Positions 1 through 9,266 of a stretch of DNA of 52,396 bases are shown one piece after another. The stretch spans positions 1 to 52,396 of the forward strand of contig JACMNN010000169.1 of NCBI GenBank assembly GCA_014378555.1, given 5' to 3'. The notes beneath the pieces are model-generated. The model saw only the letters and a list, made by a program, of their open reading frames with translations. It did no database searches and was not told the origin of the DNA. Made by a program: the position numbers and the translations under genes. This stretch comes from Burkholderiales bacterium (GTDB lineage: Bacteria > Pseudomonadota > Gammaproteobacteria > Burkholderiales > Casimicrobiaceae). Position 1 is the first letter of the stretch. Each line of letters starts with the position of its first letter.

Positions 1-1263
1 CCCACGATGATCATCTGCAAAACCGATATCGGACACGGCTCGCCCAACAAACACGGCACCGCCGAGGCGCACGGCACCGCCGTGATGGGCGACGAAATCG
101 CTGCGACGCGCGCCAACCTGGGCTGGACGCTGCCGCCGTTTGAAATGCCGCCTGAGGCGTACGCTGTGCTGGACGCAAAAGTCAACGGTGCGGCGCTGGA
201 AGCCGCATGGAACAGGGCGTTTGCGGGTGCTGACCCTGAACTCAAGCGTCGCCTCGGCAACGAATTGCCGGCAAACTACGCCGATATTTTGAAAGCAGCG
301 ATCGATGCCGCCATCGCGGTCGACAAAGAAGTCGCCACGCGTAAAGCCGCGCAAAACGCGCTTGAATTTTTCGGTCCTGCGCTGCCCGAAATGATTGGCG
401 GTTCCGCCGATTTGACCGGATCGAATCTGACCAATCACAAGCAATCCATTGCCGTCACCTCCGAAGGTGTGGGCAATCACATCGGCTATGGCGTGCGCGA
501 ATTTGGCATGTGCGCGATCGCCAATGGCATGGCACTGCATGGCGGCATCATTCCCTACGTCGGCACCTTTCTGGTGTTTAGCGACTACGCACGCAACGCC
601 ATTCGTATGGCCGCGATCATGAAGCAACGGGTGATCTACATCTTCACCCATGACTCCATCGGCGTTGGCGAAGATGGCCCAACGCATCAGCCGGTAGAGC
701 ATATTGCGTCGCTGCGTTTGATCCCCGGTTTGCAGGTGTGGCGCCCCGCAGATTCGATGGAATCAACGGTCGCCTACGCCAGCGGCATTGAGCGCAAGAA
801 TGGCCCGACCATGCTGTGCTTATCGCGACAAAACACGGCGGTGATCAAGCGCGATGCGTCGCACGAAGCATTGATTCGTCGCGGCGGCTACATCGTGTCG
901 GAAGTGCTGAAGCCAGCGCTGGTGCTGATCGCAACCGGCTCGGAAGTAGGCTTGGCACTTGCCGCACAGAAAGCGCTCGCGGCGGACGGCATCGAAGCGC
1001 GCGTGGTGTCCATGCCCTGCACCCAGTTGTTCGATCAGCAGACCATTGACTACAAACTCGCTGTGTTGCCGCCCGATTTGCCGAAAATAGCCATTGAAGC
1101 AGGTGTGACCGATGGCTGGTGGAAATACATTCACGGCGGACAAACGCCGGGTGCGGCGATCGGCATCGACACGTTCGGTGAATCAGCCCCTGCGCCGGTG
1201 CTGATGAAGCATTTTGGTTTGACAGTGGAGAACGTGGTGGCGAAAGCCAAGACACTGCTCTAG
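1..1263 (+). CDS. tkt: Transketolase, C-terminal part (5' end outside window)
   Basis: This is a thiamine-diphosphate enzyme of the pentose phosphate and Calvin-type pathways that moves two-carbon units between sugar phosphates. The reading frame is open to base 1. The ATG at 7 lies inside the conserved KTxIGxGSPNKxGTxxxHG region, so it is not the real start. Visible family motifs are DLTGSNLT, GVREFGM, FSDYARNAIRM and the GEDGPTHQPVEH block in the pyrimidine-binding domain, followed by a normal transketolase C-terminal domain ending in KAKTLL. About 420 of the usual 660-670 residues are present. It is followed at 157 bp by gap, the common tkt-gap-pgk arrangement of Betaproteobacteria. Confidence 0.96.
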   Translation, partial: PTMIICKTDIGHGSPNKHGTAEAHGTAVMGDEIAATRANLGWTLPPFEMPPEAYAVLDAKVNGAALEAAWNRAFAGADPELKRRLGNELPANYADILKAAIDAAIAVDKEVATRKAAQNALEFFGPALPEMIGGSADLTGSNLTNHKQSIAVTSEGVGNHIGYGVREFGMCAIANGMALHGGIIPYVGTFLVFSDYARNAIRMAAIMKQRVIYIFTHDSIGVGEDGPTHQPVEHIASLRLIPGLQVWRPADSMESTVAYASGIERKNGPTMLCLSRQNTAVIKRDASHEALIRRGGYIVSEVLKPALVLIATGSEVGLALAAQKALAADGIEARVVSMPCTQLFDQQTIDYKLAVLPPDLPKIAIEAGVTDGWWKYIHGGQTPGAAIGIDTFGESAPAPVLMKHFGLTVENVVAKAKTLL

Positions 1264-1267
1264 TGGT

Positions 1268-1398
1268 CCCCTCTCCCTGGGGGAGAGGGTGCCCGACAGG
1301 GCGGGTGAGGGTGGCAGCGCCCAAGCCAAAATATTGAATGACGAGGTGTGCGCGCACCCTCACCCCAACCCCAACCCTTTCCCCCGTGGAGAGGGGGC
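1268..1398. repeat. REP/ERIC-like extragenic palindromic pair
   Basis: Between tkt and gap lie two G/C-rich modules in opposite orientation. The first has CCCTCTCCC-tgg-GGGAGAGGG followed by a GCCC/GGGC hairpin and GGGTGAGGGTG. The second runs CACCCTCACCCCAACCCC and ends in GTGGAGAGGGGG. The GGTGAGGGTG end of module one and the CACCCTCACCCC start of module two are reverse complements, so the pair can fold into one large structure. This matches the look of widespread proteobacterial extragenic repeats. Copy number elsewhere cannot be judged from this window. It may protect or attenuate the tkt/gap transcript. Confidence 0.6.
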
Positions 1399-1419
1399 AA
1401 ACAAAGAGAAGAAAGACAC

Positions 1420-2427
1420 ATGGCAATCAAAGTAGGCATCAACGGTTACGGTCGCATCGGTCGCAACATTCTTCGCGCGTTGTACGAATCGGGTCGCACC
1501 GATATCGAAATCGTGGCCATCAACGATCTCGGGGACAGCGAGACCAACGCGCATCTGACGCGCTACGACACCACTCACGGTAAGTTTGGCAAAACCGTCG
1601 CCGTTGAAGGCGATCATCTGGTGATCGAGGGCGATCGCATCAAGGTGTTCGCGGTGCGCAATCCGGCAGACATTGCATGGGGCGCGCACGGCGTTGATGT
1701 CGTGCTCGAATGCACCGGCCTGTTCACCAGCAAAGCTAAGGCTGGCGGTCATCTTCTCGGTGGCGCCAAGAAAGTCATTATTTCCGCACCCGGTGACAAA
1801 GACGTTGATGCGACGGTCGTTTACGGCGTCAACCACAGCGTGCTTAAAGCGAGCCACACCGTGATCAGCAACGCCAGCTGCACCACCAACTGCTTGGCTC
1901 CAATGGCTAAAGTGCTGCACGAAAACGTGGGCATTGTGAATGGCTTAATGAACACCATTCACAGCTACACCAACGATCAGGTGTTGACCGACGTCTTCCA
2001 CACCGATCTGCGTCGCGCCCGCGCCGCCGCGCACAATATGATTCCGACCAAAACCGGCGCTGCCGCAGCGGTGGGCTTGGTATTGCCGGAATTGAACGGC
2101 AAGCTCGATGGCTTCTCGATTCGCGTGCCCACCATCAACGTGTCTTTCGTCGACCTGTCGTTCGTCGCCGCGCGCGACACCACGGTTGATGAGATCAATG
2201 CGATCATGAAAGCCGCCAGCGTCGGCGCGCTGAAGAATGTGCTCGCGTACAGCGACGGCCCGTTGGTCTCCAGCGACTTCAACCACGATCCGCATTCGTC
2301 TATTTTTGATGCGACTTGCACCAAGGTGTCGGGCCGTCTGGTGAAAGTGTGCTCGTGGTACGACAACGAATGGGGCTTCAGCAATCGTATGTTGGACACG
2401 ACGGTTGCGTTGATGGCGGCCAAGTAA
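1420..2427 (+). CDS. gap: Glyceraldehyde-3-phosphate dehydrogenase, type I
   Basis: Catalyses NAD(P)-dependent oxidation and phosphorylation of glyceraldehyde 3-phosphate to 1,3-bisphosphoglycerate in glycolysis, and the reverse in gluconeogenesis. The product has 335 residues, normal for the family. It has the N-terminal Rossmann motif [10 protein letters not shown], the catalytic cysteine in [12 protein letters not shown], and the C-terminal [12 protein letters not shown] block. The ORF track starts 24 codons earlier inside the palindromic repeat; the ATG at 1420 is chosen because family homology begins there and a purine-rich stretch (AAAGAGAAGAAAG) lies just upstream. The stop codon directly abuts the TTG start of bioY in the same frame. 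Confidence 0.97.
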   Translation: MAIKVGINGYGRIGRNILRALYESGRTDIEIVAINDLGDSETNAHLTRYDTTHGKFGKTVAVEGDHLVIEGDRIKVFAVRNPADIAWGAHGVDVVLECTGLFTSKAKAGGHLLGGAKKVIISAPGDKDVDATVVYGVNHSVLKASHTVISNASCTTNCLAPMAKVLHENVGIVNGLMNTIHSYTNDQVLTDVFHTDLRRARAAAHNMIPTKTGAAAAVGLVLPELNGKLDGFSIRVPTINVSFVDLSFVAARDTTVDEINAIMKAASVGALKNVLAYSDGPLVSSDFNHDPHSSIFDATCTKVSGRLVKVCSWYDNEWGFSNRMLDTTVALMAAK

Positions 2428-3006
2428 TTGCTGACGTTAGCTCACACCCTCTGGCCCGCGCAATCGAGCAGCGCGCGCACCGCACGCAACGTGCTGCTGG
2501 CGCTGGTCGGCACGCTCGCGCTGACTGTGTCTGCGAAGACGCAAATTCCGTTCTGGCCGATACCGATGACGATGCAGACCTTCGTGGTGCTGGTCATCGG
2601 CATGGCGTACGGTTCGCGACTCGGCGCGGCTACCGTCGCGCTTTACTTGTTGCAGGGTGCGCTCGGTTTGCCGGTGTTTGCCGGCACCCCCGAGAAGGGC
2701 GTTGGACTTGCCTACATGATGGGGCCGACCGGCGGCTACCTGCTTGGCTTCTTGGTGGCCGCGTGGGTTTGCGGTTGGCTTGCAGAGCGTGGCTTTGACC
2801 GGTCGCCGTTAAAGTCCCTGATCGCCATGAGCGTCGGTCACGGGTTGATCTTCGTTGTTGGTGTGGCGTGGCTGGCAACGTTGATGGGTGTCGAGAAAGC
2901 GTTCATGGTGGGCGTCGCGCCGTTTTGGGCTGCGACGCTTGTTAAGACGTTGCTTGGCGTGGCGACCCTGCCTCTCGCTTGGAAGTGGCTTGGCAAACTC
3001 AAGTAG
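2428..3006 (+). CDS. bioY: Biotin transporter BioY
   Basis: Integral membrane substrate-binding (S) component for biotin uptake, 192 residues with about six membrane segments. The family block SAKTQIPFWPIPMTMQTFVV and the later GPTGGYLLGF segment are clear. No ATG is available before the first conserved region, so the start is the TTG immediately after the gap stop codon, or the CTG next to it; this implies translational coupling. bioM and bioN are not in the window, so it either works alone, as some BioY proteins do, or uses a shared ECF energising module. Its place between gap and pgk is unexpected for its function. Confidence 0.88.
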   Translation: MLTLAHTLWPAQSSSARTARNVLLALVGTLALTVSAKTQIPFWPIPMTMQTFVVLVIGMAYGSRLGAATVALYLLQGALGLPVFAGTPEKGVGLAYMMGPTGGYLLGFLVAAWVCGWLAERGFDRSPLKSLIAMSVGHGLIFVVGVAWLATLMGVEKAFMVGVAPFWAATLVKTLLGVATLPLAWKWLGKLK

Positions 3007-3020
3007 ATTTTGATTCACTC

Positions 3021-3044
3021 AGCGCACTTCGGTGCGCTTTTTAT
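3021..3044 (+). terminator. Rho-independent terminator after bioY
   Basis: A perfect 7-bp stem AGCGCAC / GTGCGCT closes a TTCG tetraloop and runs directly into TTTTTATT. It lies 15 bp after the bioY stop and ends 9 bp before the pgk ATG. It should therefore end or attenuate the tkt-gap-bioY message and separate pgk expression from it. Confidence 0.85.
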
Positions 3045-3052
3045 TGGCCATC

Positions 3053-4234
3053 ATGAAATTTATCTCCCTCACCGACCTCGATCTGAAAAACAAGCGCGTC
3101 TTCATCCGAGCCGATCTCAACGTGCCGCAGGATGATGCCGGCAACATCACCGACGACACGCGCATCCGTTCGTCGCTGCCAGGCATTGCGTTTGCTTTGC
3201 AAGCAGGCGCGGCGGTGATGGTGACATCCCATCTGGGGCGGCCCACTGAAGGCGTGTTGAATGCTGAAGATTCGCTGGCACCCATTGCGGTGCGTTTGGC
3301 GGAACTGCTCGGCCAGCCGGTGCGGCTGATTGCCAATTGGGTTGATGGCGGTTTCAGCGTCGCCCCCGGCGAGGTAGTGCTCCTGGAAAACTGCCGTTGC
3401 AATAAGGGCGAGAAGAAAAACGACGAGACGCTGGCCCGAAAGATGGCCGAACTGTGTGATGTGTACGCCAACGACGCCTTCGGCACGGCGCATCGCGCTG
3501 AGGCGACCACTGAGGGCATCGCGCGCTTCGCCAAAACGGCCTGTGCGGGCCCGTTAATGGCGGGCGAACTCACGGCCCTTGCTGCCGCACTGAACGCACC
3601 CAAGCGGCCATTGGTGGCGATTGTGGCGGGCTCTAAGGTGTCAACCAAGCTGACCATCCTCGCCTCCCTCGCCGACAGGGTCGATCAGTTGATCGTTGGC
3701 GGCGGGATCGCCAACACGTTCCTGCTTGCGCAAGGGCACGCCATCGGCAAATCACTGGCCGAAGCTGATCTGGTAGCGGACGCTAAAAGCATCATGGACA
3801 AGATGGCCGCGCGCGGTGCCAGCGTGCCGTTGCCGACCGATGTGGTCTGCGCCAAAGCGTTCTCTGCGACCGCCACGGCAACCACGCAATCAATCAACTT
3901 TGTTGCTGCCGACGACCTAATCCTAGACATCGGCCCGGACAGTAGCGCAGCCCTTGCCGCCATCATTGCCAACGCAGGAACCATCGTGTGGAACGGCCCG
4001 GTTGGCGTGTTCGAATTTGATCAGTTTGCAGGCGGCACCAAGGCTATCGCAGCGGCAATCGCCGCGTCCCCGGCGTTCTCCATCGCAGGCGGCGGCGACA
4101 CCATCGCTGCGATCAATAAATTTGGCATTGCCGACCAGGTGAGCTACATCTCAACGGCGGGCGGCGCGTTCCTTGAATTTCTTGAGGGCAAAACATTGCC
4201 AGCGGTCGCGGCGCTTGAGGCGCGTTTTCTTTGA
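3053..4234 (+). CDS. pgk: Phosphoglycerate kinase
   Basis: Transfers phosphate from 1,3-bisphosphoglycerate to ADP in glycolysis. The product has 393 residues. The N-terminal substrate site ([11 protein letters not shown], then [10 protein letters not shown]) and the SHLGRP motif are present. The C-terminal nucleotide domain shows [11 protein letters not shown] and GGGDTIAA. The ORF track begins at a GTG inside the terminator stem; the ATG at 3053, seven codons later, gives the normal [11 protein letters not shown] start. The last bases overlap the TTG start of the next gene (TTGA). Confidence 0.97.
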   Translation: MKFISLTDLDLKNKRVFIRADLNVPQDDAGNITDDTRIRSSLPGIAFALQAGAAVMVTSHLGRPTEGVLNAEDSLAPIAVRLAELLGQPVRLIANWVDGGFSVAPGEVVLLENCRCNKGEKKNDETLARKMAELCDVYANDAFGTAHRAEATTEGIARFAKTACAGPLMAGELTALAAALNAPKRPLVAIVAGSKVSTKLTILASLADRVDQLIVGGGIANTFLLAQGHAIGKSLAEADLVADAKSIMDKMAARGASVPLPTDVVCAKAFSATATATTQSINFVAADDLILDIGPDSSAALAAIIANAGTIVWNGPVGVFEFDQFAGGTKAIAAAIAASPAFSIAGGGDTIAAINKFGIADQVSYISTAGGAFLEFLEGKTLPAVAALEARFL

Positions 4235-6198
4235 GCCTGAACGTTGCAAATACGCTTTGGCAAGCCGCCCAGATAGCAGAGGTGGCAGGCGACACTCGCA
4301 GCGCGCAGTTGCATTGCATTGAGGCACTCAAGGTCATTCCAGATCATCCGCAGGCAAACCTACGGATGGCCAAATATGCGCGGGCGTTGAAGAATTCTGC
4401 CAAAGCGGTCATGCATCTCGAGCGTGCATTTGGGGGCGCTTCTCGGTATGACATCAGCGATCTGCTGCCGGTCATTTACGTCGAACGCTCAGAGCTCGCA
4501 GGCGAGCAAGGTCTTCACGATTATGCGTTGAGCGTCGCCCGCGCCGGTTTGGCGAGGTGCGGGGAAATCCCCGCTCTCATTCGCACGGAAGTTGCGGCGT
4601 TACGTGCGCTGGGGAAGCTAAACGAATATGCACTGCGCCTGAATCGTCTCGCCGCGTTAGAACCTAATAATGTGGAAGTTTTGTTGCAGTTGGCTTGGGC
4701 GCTGCTGGAAACGCCTAGTGCAGCGCAAGCCGCAAAACCGTTTTACGCCGCGCTCTCGACTGGGCTTGTGGATGATGATGCGACGCTAGCTTTAGCGATG
4801 CTGGAACGAAAAGCAAAGAACTGGACAGCGGCTGAGTCACTGCTAGATGGTGCTTTGTGTCGAAAACCCACGCATCTAGGTTTGCTCGGTGAGCGCTGGT
4901 ACACACTCAAGGAGCAGTGCCGATGGCATGATGCTCACGCGGCGGAACAGGCCCTGTGTTCTGTAATTGCTGCCGGGTCGACTGACGTGAATTTGCCGCC
5001 GTTCGCACTACTACTCAGTGAATTACCGCAGCGGCAATTGAAAGAGTACACGCGCCGCTACGGTGCCCAGTTTTCCTCCGATATGCGAGTAGTGCAACGA
5101 ACCGTACCAGCGAAGAAAGCTCGTTTGCGAGTGGGTTATTTGTCCGCTGATTTTCACCAGCACGCCACGAGCATGCTGATCGCGGGATTATTCGAAGCGC
5201 ATGACCGTGATCGTATTGAATGTTTTGTGTACAGCTACGGACCGCGCACGTCCGACGCATATCGAGAGCGTTTGAAATTGGCGAATTTTGCTTGGCGCGA
5301 CCTCAACGACCTGTCCGATGACGAAGCAGCACACGTCGTACGTACCGACGAAATTGACATACTGGTTGATCTAAAAGGGCTCACTAATGCGGCTCGCGTC
5401 GGAATTGTCACGCGCAAACCCGCCCCGGTGATCATCCACTACCTGGGATACCCCGGCACGGTGGGAATACCTGGGATTGACTACATCGTTGCAGATGCAA
5501 TCGTGGTGCCGCCGGAACATGAACAACTGTATCTGGAGCGAGTGCTGCGTCTACCTGAGTGTTACCAAGCGAACGACGCTTGGCGCGCCCACCCCGCACC
5601 CTCTCCACGCTTGCAACTGGGTCTTGCCGAGGATGCTTTGATTCTGTGCAATTTCAATGCTTCAACCAAATGGAATCGCAATTTCATGCAGATTTGGTTA
5701 GCCTCGCTGCAACTCAATTCGCGCGCTGTATTGTGGATGCTTGACAGTAACGCATCCGCGCGGGAAGCAATCAACGCCATGGCTTTAGAGCTTGGAGTGA
5801 TGTCGCAAATTTTATGGGCTCCACATGCCGATATCGAGAGCCATCTAGGCAGACTCGCGTCCGCCAACCTCGCACTTGATCAGCTTCCATATTCATCCCA
5901 CACAACTGGTGCCGATGCATTATGGATGGGCGTACCGCTGCTTACATGCATCGGCGATGCGTTTCAGGGGCGCGTGGGCGCAAGCTTGGCCAACGCTGCC
6001 AATCTGCAAAATTTCGTAACCCACTCTATAGCGGAATATGAAACGCGATTGCGACAACTCATCGTTGATCCGACCGAGATTTTCGCTGCGCAGTTAATGC
6101 TTCGTGAGAAGCGCACGGCGCTCCCGCTCTTCGATACTGCAAGCTTCGCGGCGAACTGGGAAACGCTCTTGCTATCGGTTCACGAAGCGCAAAGCTAG
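4231..6198 (+). CDS. TPR-containing SPINDLY/OGT-like glycosyltransferase (GT41)
   Basis: Probable cytoplasmic glycosyltransferase that puts a sugar on protein Ser/Thr (or Asn) residues from a nucleotide-sugar donor. Residues 1 to about 260 form TPR-like helical repeats. From about residue 285 the GT41 catalytic region begins with [13 protein letters not shown], followed by [20 protein letters not shown], the FNASTKWN lysine segment and [13 protein letters not shown], the counterparts of the UDP-binding His/Lys/HTTG sites of OGT. All these key residues are present, so it should be active. The only plausible start is TTG, overlapping the pgk stop, because TPR homology begins at once. The acceptor is unknown; adhesins or flagellin are usual guesses. 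A second, diverged relative lies at 9267. Confidence 0.83.
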   Translation: MSLNVANTLWQAAQIAEVAGDTRSAQLHCIEALKVIPDHPQANLRMAKYARALKNSAKAVMHLERAFGGASRYDISDLLPVIYVERSELAGEQGLHDYALSVARAGLARCGEIPALIRTEVAALRALGKLNEYALRLNRLAALEPNNVEVLLQLAWALLETPSAAQAAKPFYAALSTGLVDDDATLALAMLERKAKNWTAAESLLDGALCRKPTHLGLLGERWYTLKEQCRWHDAHAAEQALCSVIAAGSTDVNLPPFALLLSELPQRQLKEYTRRYGAQFSSDMRVVQRTVPAKKARLRVGYLSADFHQHATSMLIAGLFEAHDRDRIECFVYSYGPRTSDAYRERLKLANFAWRDLNDLSDDEAAHVVRTDEIDILVDLKGLTNAARVGIVTRKPAPVIIHYLGYPGTVGIPGIDYIVADAIVVPPEHEQLYLERVLRLPECYQANDAWRAHPAPSPRLQLGLAEDALILCNFNASTKWNRNFMQIWLASLQLNSRAVLWMLDSNASAREAINAMALELGVMSQILWAPHADIESHLGRLASANLALDQLPYSSHTTGADALWMGVPLLTCIGDAFQGRVGASLANAANLQNFVTHSIAEYETRLRQLIVDPTEIFAAQLMLREKRTALPLFDTASFAANWETLLLSVHEAQS

Positions 6199-6734
6199 GC
6201 CTCGCGGCTAGCTGTAAATCGACATGCATCTGGGATGCACGTCTATCAAAGGCAAGGCCGTATTTTGCATCGCGATGTTTCGCCCGACAACATTTTGATG
6301 CCACCGTCTGGCGCGACATCCGACCAAGCGAATCCGTTGCGCAAACAGCGTCCTCTGCGCCGTCGCCCTCAGCATCGATAGCACCCGAATCGCAAGGCAC
6401 TACGCAGGTCACCAGGGATGAGCGTACCGCAGCGCTGCCTTCTGGATCTAGACCTAACACGCCACTCGACAGGTCAAGTCTGAGCGTGCCGTTAGGCGAT
6501 CCCAGTACAGCGTGCGCACCTTCCGCCTCAATCAAAGCACCTTCTGCGTCGCCATCGCAAGAGGACTCGGTGCAGCGAACGTTGCCGTCAACCAAGTTAC
6601 AAAATGGCCTTAAAGGTCGGCGCGCGATTCCTTGCGTGATGCATTTCTTGACCCTCAATCCGTCCACTCTAAAGACCCAACTCGACGCTAAGCTTTGCCA
6701 CATTCTCAACAACGCTCAGTACACTGATGGGTGA
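6199..6734 (+). pseudogene. Remnant of a Ser/Thr protein kinase gene
   Basis: No intact gene fills 6199-6891. In the frame continuing past the OGT-like stop, 6235-6300 reads as a kinase catalytic loop, with ILHRDVSPDNILM preceded by a helix-like HVYQRQG. This is the HRD..PxN signature common in betaproteobacterial Ser/Thr kinases. The metal-binding DFG and the whole C-lobe do not follow; that frame stops at 6379. In another plus frame, 6321-6600 encodes a Ser/Pro/Ala-rich low-complexity stretch like the linker after such kinase domains, ending at 6734. The simplest reading is a kinase gene that has lost its N-lobe and C-lobe by deletion and frameshift. 6735-6891 holds nothing I can recognise beyond the leader of the next gene. 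Confidence 0.5.
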
Positions 6735-6903
6735 GTAAACGGCTAGCCCTTCAGTTCGATTTTTTATGAGTCAATGCGTCTCAGCCAAAAGCTGATGGTT
6801 CGAATTCACGATTTCGCCCCAAAATCATTAATCATCACAACAACCGCGTCGAACCGTCAAGATTTGGCACAATCGCGGATTAAGTTTCCTGGTGTTGCAC
6901 ACG

Positions 6904-8583
6904 ATGTTTCCCTACGACCGATTCGCCAAGTTTGAAGAACTGACAACGCTGCTGCGCAAAGCAGTCGATGCGCACCCGAATCTGGCGCGCATGGCCTCGA
7001 TCGGAAACAGCCATGAGGGTCGCCCTATTTGGGCCATTACGCTGACCAATTACGGCACCGGAGAACCGCTGACCAAGCCCGCGTACTACGTTGACGCCAA
7101 CATCCATGCCACCGAACTTTCCGGCTCTGTGGCGGCGCTGAAACTGATCGACACGGTACTCTCGAACTACGGCAAACGCGACGACATCACTCGGTTGCTA
7201 GACACCCGCACGCTGTACGTGATTCCGCGTGTGAACCCCGACGGTGCGGAATGGGCGATGGCCGACAAGCCAAAATACATTCGCTCGTCGACGCGTCCTT
7301 ATCCGTACAACGAGGACGCTATTGAGGGTCTAGAGGCAGAAGACATCGACGGCGACGGTCGCATTTTGATGATGCGCATTGCCGACGTCAATGGCCCGTG
7401 GAAAAAGCACCACACCGAGCAACGCCTGATGGTGCGCCGCGACCCAGTGGAAGTCGGTGGTGACTATTTCCGCATCGTTTCCGAAGGTCGCGTTAAAGGC
7501 TATGACGGCTTTAATTTGCCCGTAGCCCGCCCCAAAACTGGTCTCGATCTGAATCGCAATTTTCCTGAAGAATGGCGAGCCGAAGGCCAGCAACTGGGTG
7601 CCGGTGATTTCCCTGCTAGTGAGCCGGAAGTACGCGCTTGCGTGGAGTTCATCAACAGCCATCGCAACATTTGCGGCGGGCTCTTTTTCCACACCTGGAG
7701 CGGCGTGCTGCTGCGACCATTCGGCACCAAAGCCGACGACGAAATGGCGCCCGAGGATTTGTGGGTGTTCCAGACGCAGGGGAAAAAGGGCGAAGAGCTC
7801 ACCGGTTACCCGGCAATCAGCGTCTTTCACGAATTCAAATATCACCCGAAAGAAGTGATCACTGGCACGCAGGATTGGCTCTACACAGAGCTGGGCTCGT
7901 ACTGCTGGGTGGTTGAGATCTGGTGCCCGATGCGCGAAGCCGGGATCACCGGCTATAAGTACATCGACTGGTTCCGCGAACATCCGGTAGAAGATGACCT
8001 AAAGCTACTCAAATGGACCGATGAGACGCACCAAGGTAAGGGCTACGTCGACTGGTATTCCTACGACCATCCCGAGTTGGGCAAGGTTGAACTTGGCGGC
8101 TGGAATCGTTTCTACACCTTCAGCAATCCACCTCCACATCTGATGGAAAAGGAAGTTGAAAAGTTTCCGGACTGGATCATTTTCCAAGCGCTGATGTCGC
8201 CGAAACTGGAGCTGCATTCAACCCAAGTCACGAGCCTTGGCGGCGATTTGTGGCGTATCGACTTTGGCGTGCACAACACCGGGCATCTGCCCACCGACGT
8301 GAGCAAACTTACGCGCGCCAAAAAGCATGTGCGTGGCGTGGTGGCAGAGATCACGCTGCCCGAAGGCGCGACGCTGGTCGAGGGCAAACAGCGGGTCGAG
8401 GGCACGCAGCTCGAAGGCCGCAACAACAATCACACGCTGGTGAGTTTCTTCCCCGGCGCCAACGCCACGCAGGATCGGCAACGCTTTGCCTGGATTGTGC
8501 GTGCCAAAGCAGGCGCTAGCATTACGTTGGCAGCTAAGCACGACCGCGCGGGCAGCGTCAGCCAAACCATTACTTTGAACTAG
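6904..8583 (+). CDS. M14-family zinc carboxypeptidase
   Basis: Predicted metallo-carboxypeptidase of the M14 family. Zinc ligands are His and Glu of NIHATELSG (near residue 70) and the later His of FFHTWSG (near 265); the catalytic Glu lies in CWVVEIW (near 340). An Asp-rich segment DIDGDGRILMMR, also seen in related bacterial M14 enzymes, lies between them. The C-terminal 130 residues form a beta-rich extension (from about LELHSTQVTSLGG). There is no evident signal peptide, so it is probably cytoplasmic. The ORF track starts at GTG 6892; ATG 6904 is preferred, with GGTG nine bases upstream, but either is possible. The natural substrate is unknown. DUF4337 follows 13 bp downstream and is likely co-transcribed. 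Confidence 0.87.
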   Translation: MFPYDRFAKFEELTTLLRKAVDAHPNLARMASIGNSHEGRPIWAITLTNYGTGEPLTKPAYYVDANIHATELSGSVAALKLIDTVLSNYGKRDDITRLLDTRTLYVIPRVNPDGAEWAMADKPKYIRSSTRPYPYNEDAIEGLEAEDIDGDGRILMMRIADVNGPWKKHHTEQRLMVRRDPVEVGGDYFRIVSEGRVKGYDGFNLPVARPKTGLDLNRNFPEEWRAEGQQLGAGDFPASEPEVRACVEFINSHRNICGGLFFHTWSGVLLRPFGTKADDEMAPEDLWVFQTQGKKGEELTGYPAISVFHEFKYHPKEVITGTQDWLYTELGSYCWVVEIWCPMREAGITGYKYIDWFREHPVEDDLKLLKWTDETHQGKGYVDWYSYDHPELGKVELGGWNRFYTFSNPPPHLMEKEVEKFPDWIIFQALMSPKLELHSTQVTSLGGDLWRIDFGVHNTGHLPTDVSKLTRAKKHVRGVVAEITLPEGATLVEGKQRVEGTQLEGRNNNHTLVSFFPGANATQDRQRFAWIVRAKAGASITLAAKHDRAGSVSQTITLN

Positions 8584-8596
8584 AGAGCGAGACACT

Positions 8597-9169
8597 ATGT
8601 CAGCAGGCGGATTTCACGTACACGGCCCCCACGACCACGAGTTGGAGCACGCAGGGGCTCACGGCGACACGCATGCCGGCGGCATCGCGGTCATCACGGC
8701 CATCATCGCCACCGTCGGCGCAATATTTGCCTATCAAGGCGGCGCGACACAAGCTAACGCGGGCCTCTACAAAAACGATGCGGCGATCAAAAAAACCGAG
8801 GCATCGAATCAGTGGAATTATTACCAGGCTAAAAGCAGCAAGCAAAATCTCTCCGAATTAGCCCTCGAACTCGCGCCTGAAACCAAAAAAGTTTTCTACA
8901 CCGAAGAGATCGCGCGGTACAAAAAGGAAAAGGGCGATATCAAAAAAGACGCCGAAAAGCTGGAAGCCGAGTCAACCGCATGGGACAAGAAGAGCGGCGA
9001 GGAAATGCATCAGCATCATCGCTGGGCTCAGGCAACCACCGCGCTGCAGATCGCCATTGCTATGGCCGCAATTGCGCTGTTGACCAAAAAACGGTGGGTT
9101 GAGTACGTCATGTATGGTGTGGCCGCGCTAGGTGTGTTTGTGGGGGTGTTGGCGGTGCTTCATGTCTGA
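8597..9169 (+). CDS. DUF4337 membrane protein
   Basis: A 190-residue protein matching the DUF4337 pattern. It has a His-rich N-terminus (HVHGPHDHELEHAGAHGDTH), one membrane helix at about 28-47, a Lys/Glu-rich helical middle (KKTEASNQWNYYQAKSSKQN onward, probably coiled) and two closing membrane helices from about 145. The order TM, charged domain, TM-TM is typical of this family. Function is unknown. The His-rich start could bind metal, but that is only an inference. It starts 13 bp after the peptidase, with GAGAGCGAG upstream as ribosome binding site, and is probably in the same operon. Confidence 0.82.
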   Translation: MSAGGFHVHGPHDHELEHAGAHGDTHAGGIAVITAIIATVGAIFAYQGGATQANAGLYKNDAAIKKTEASNQWNYYQAKSSKQNLSELALELAPETKKVFYTEEIARYKKEKGDIKKDAEKLEAESTAWDKKSGEEMHQHHRWAQATTALQIAIAMAAIALLTKKRWVEYVMYGVAALGVFVGVLAVLHV

Positions 9170-9199
9170 CACGTTTCGCAGTTCGCGTTTCGAGTCGGC

Positions 9200-9226
9200 G
9201 GCAGTCAGAAACTGCCTTCTTAATTT
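9200..9226 (+). terminator. Possible weak terminator after DUF4337 gene
   Basis: The stem GGCAGT / ACTGCC with a 5-base loop is followed by TTCTTAATTT. The 6-bp stem and interrupted T tract make it a weak candidate. Its place between DUF4337 and the next ATG is suitable. Confidence 0.38.
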
Positions 9227-9266
9227 CGTTCCGAAGCATCCGTTTGCGTTTTGAAGGCAGGTTGTT

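Noticed and set aside
845-1426. 193-aa minus-strand ORF over tkt and the repeat
   Set aside because: It is the antisense of transketolase codons and the palindromic repeat, with no family features.
3021-3053. GTG start of pgk inside the terminator as given in the ORF track
   Set aside because: It would make the start codon part of a terminator stem. The ATG at 3053 gives the standard Pgk N-terminus.
6059-6712. 217-aa minus-strand ORF across the gap after the OGT-like gene
   Set aside because: It overlaps 140 bp of the real OGT-like gene, has an odd Cys/Asp/Ser-rich composition and no recognisable domain. The plus strand shows a kinase catalytic loop instead.
6790-6815. GGTTCGAATTC resembling a tRNA T-loop
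   Set aside because: The flanking bases do not form a T stem or acceptor stem, and no anticodon arm lies upstream.
6860-6890. TGGCAC upstream of the M14 peptidase as a sigma-54 -24 element
   Set aside because: No matching -12 TTGC at the required spacing follows.
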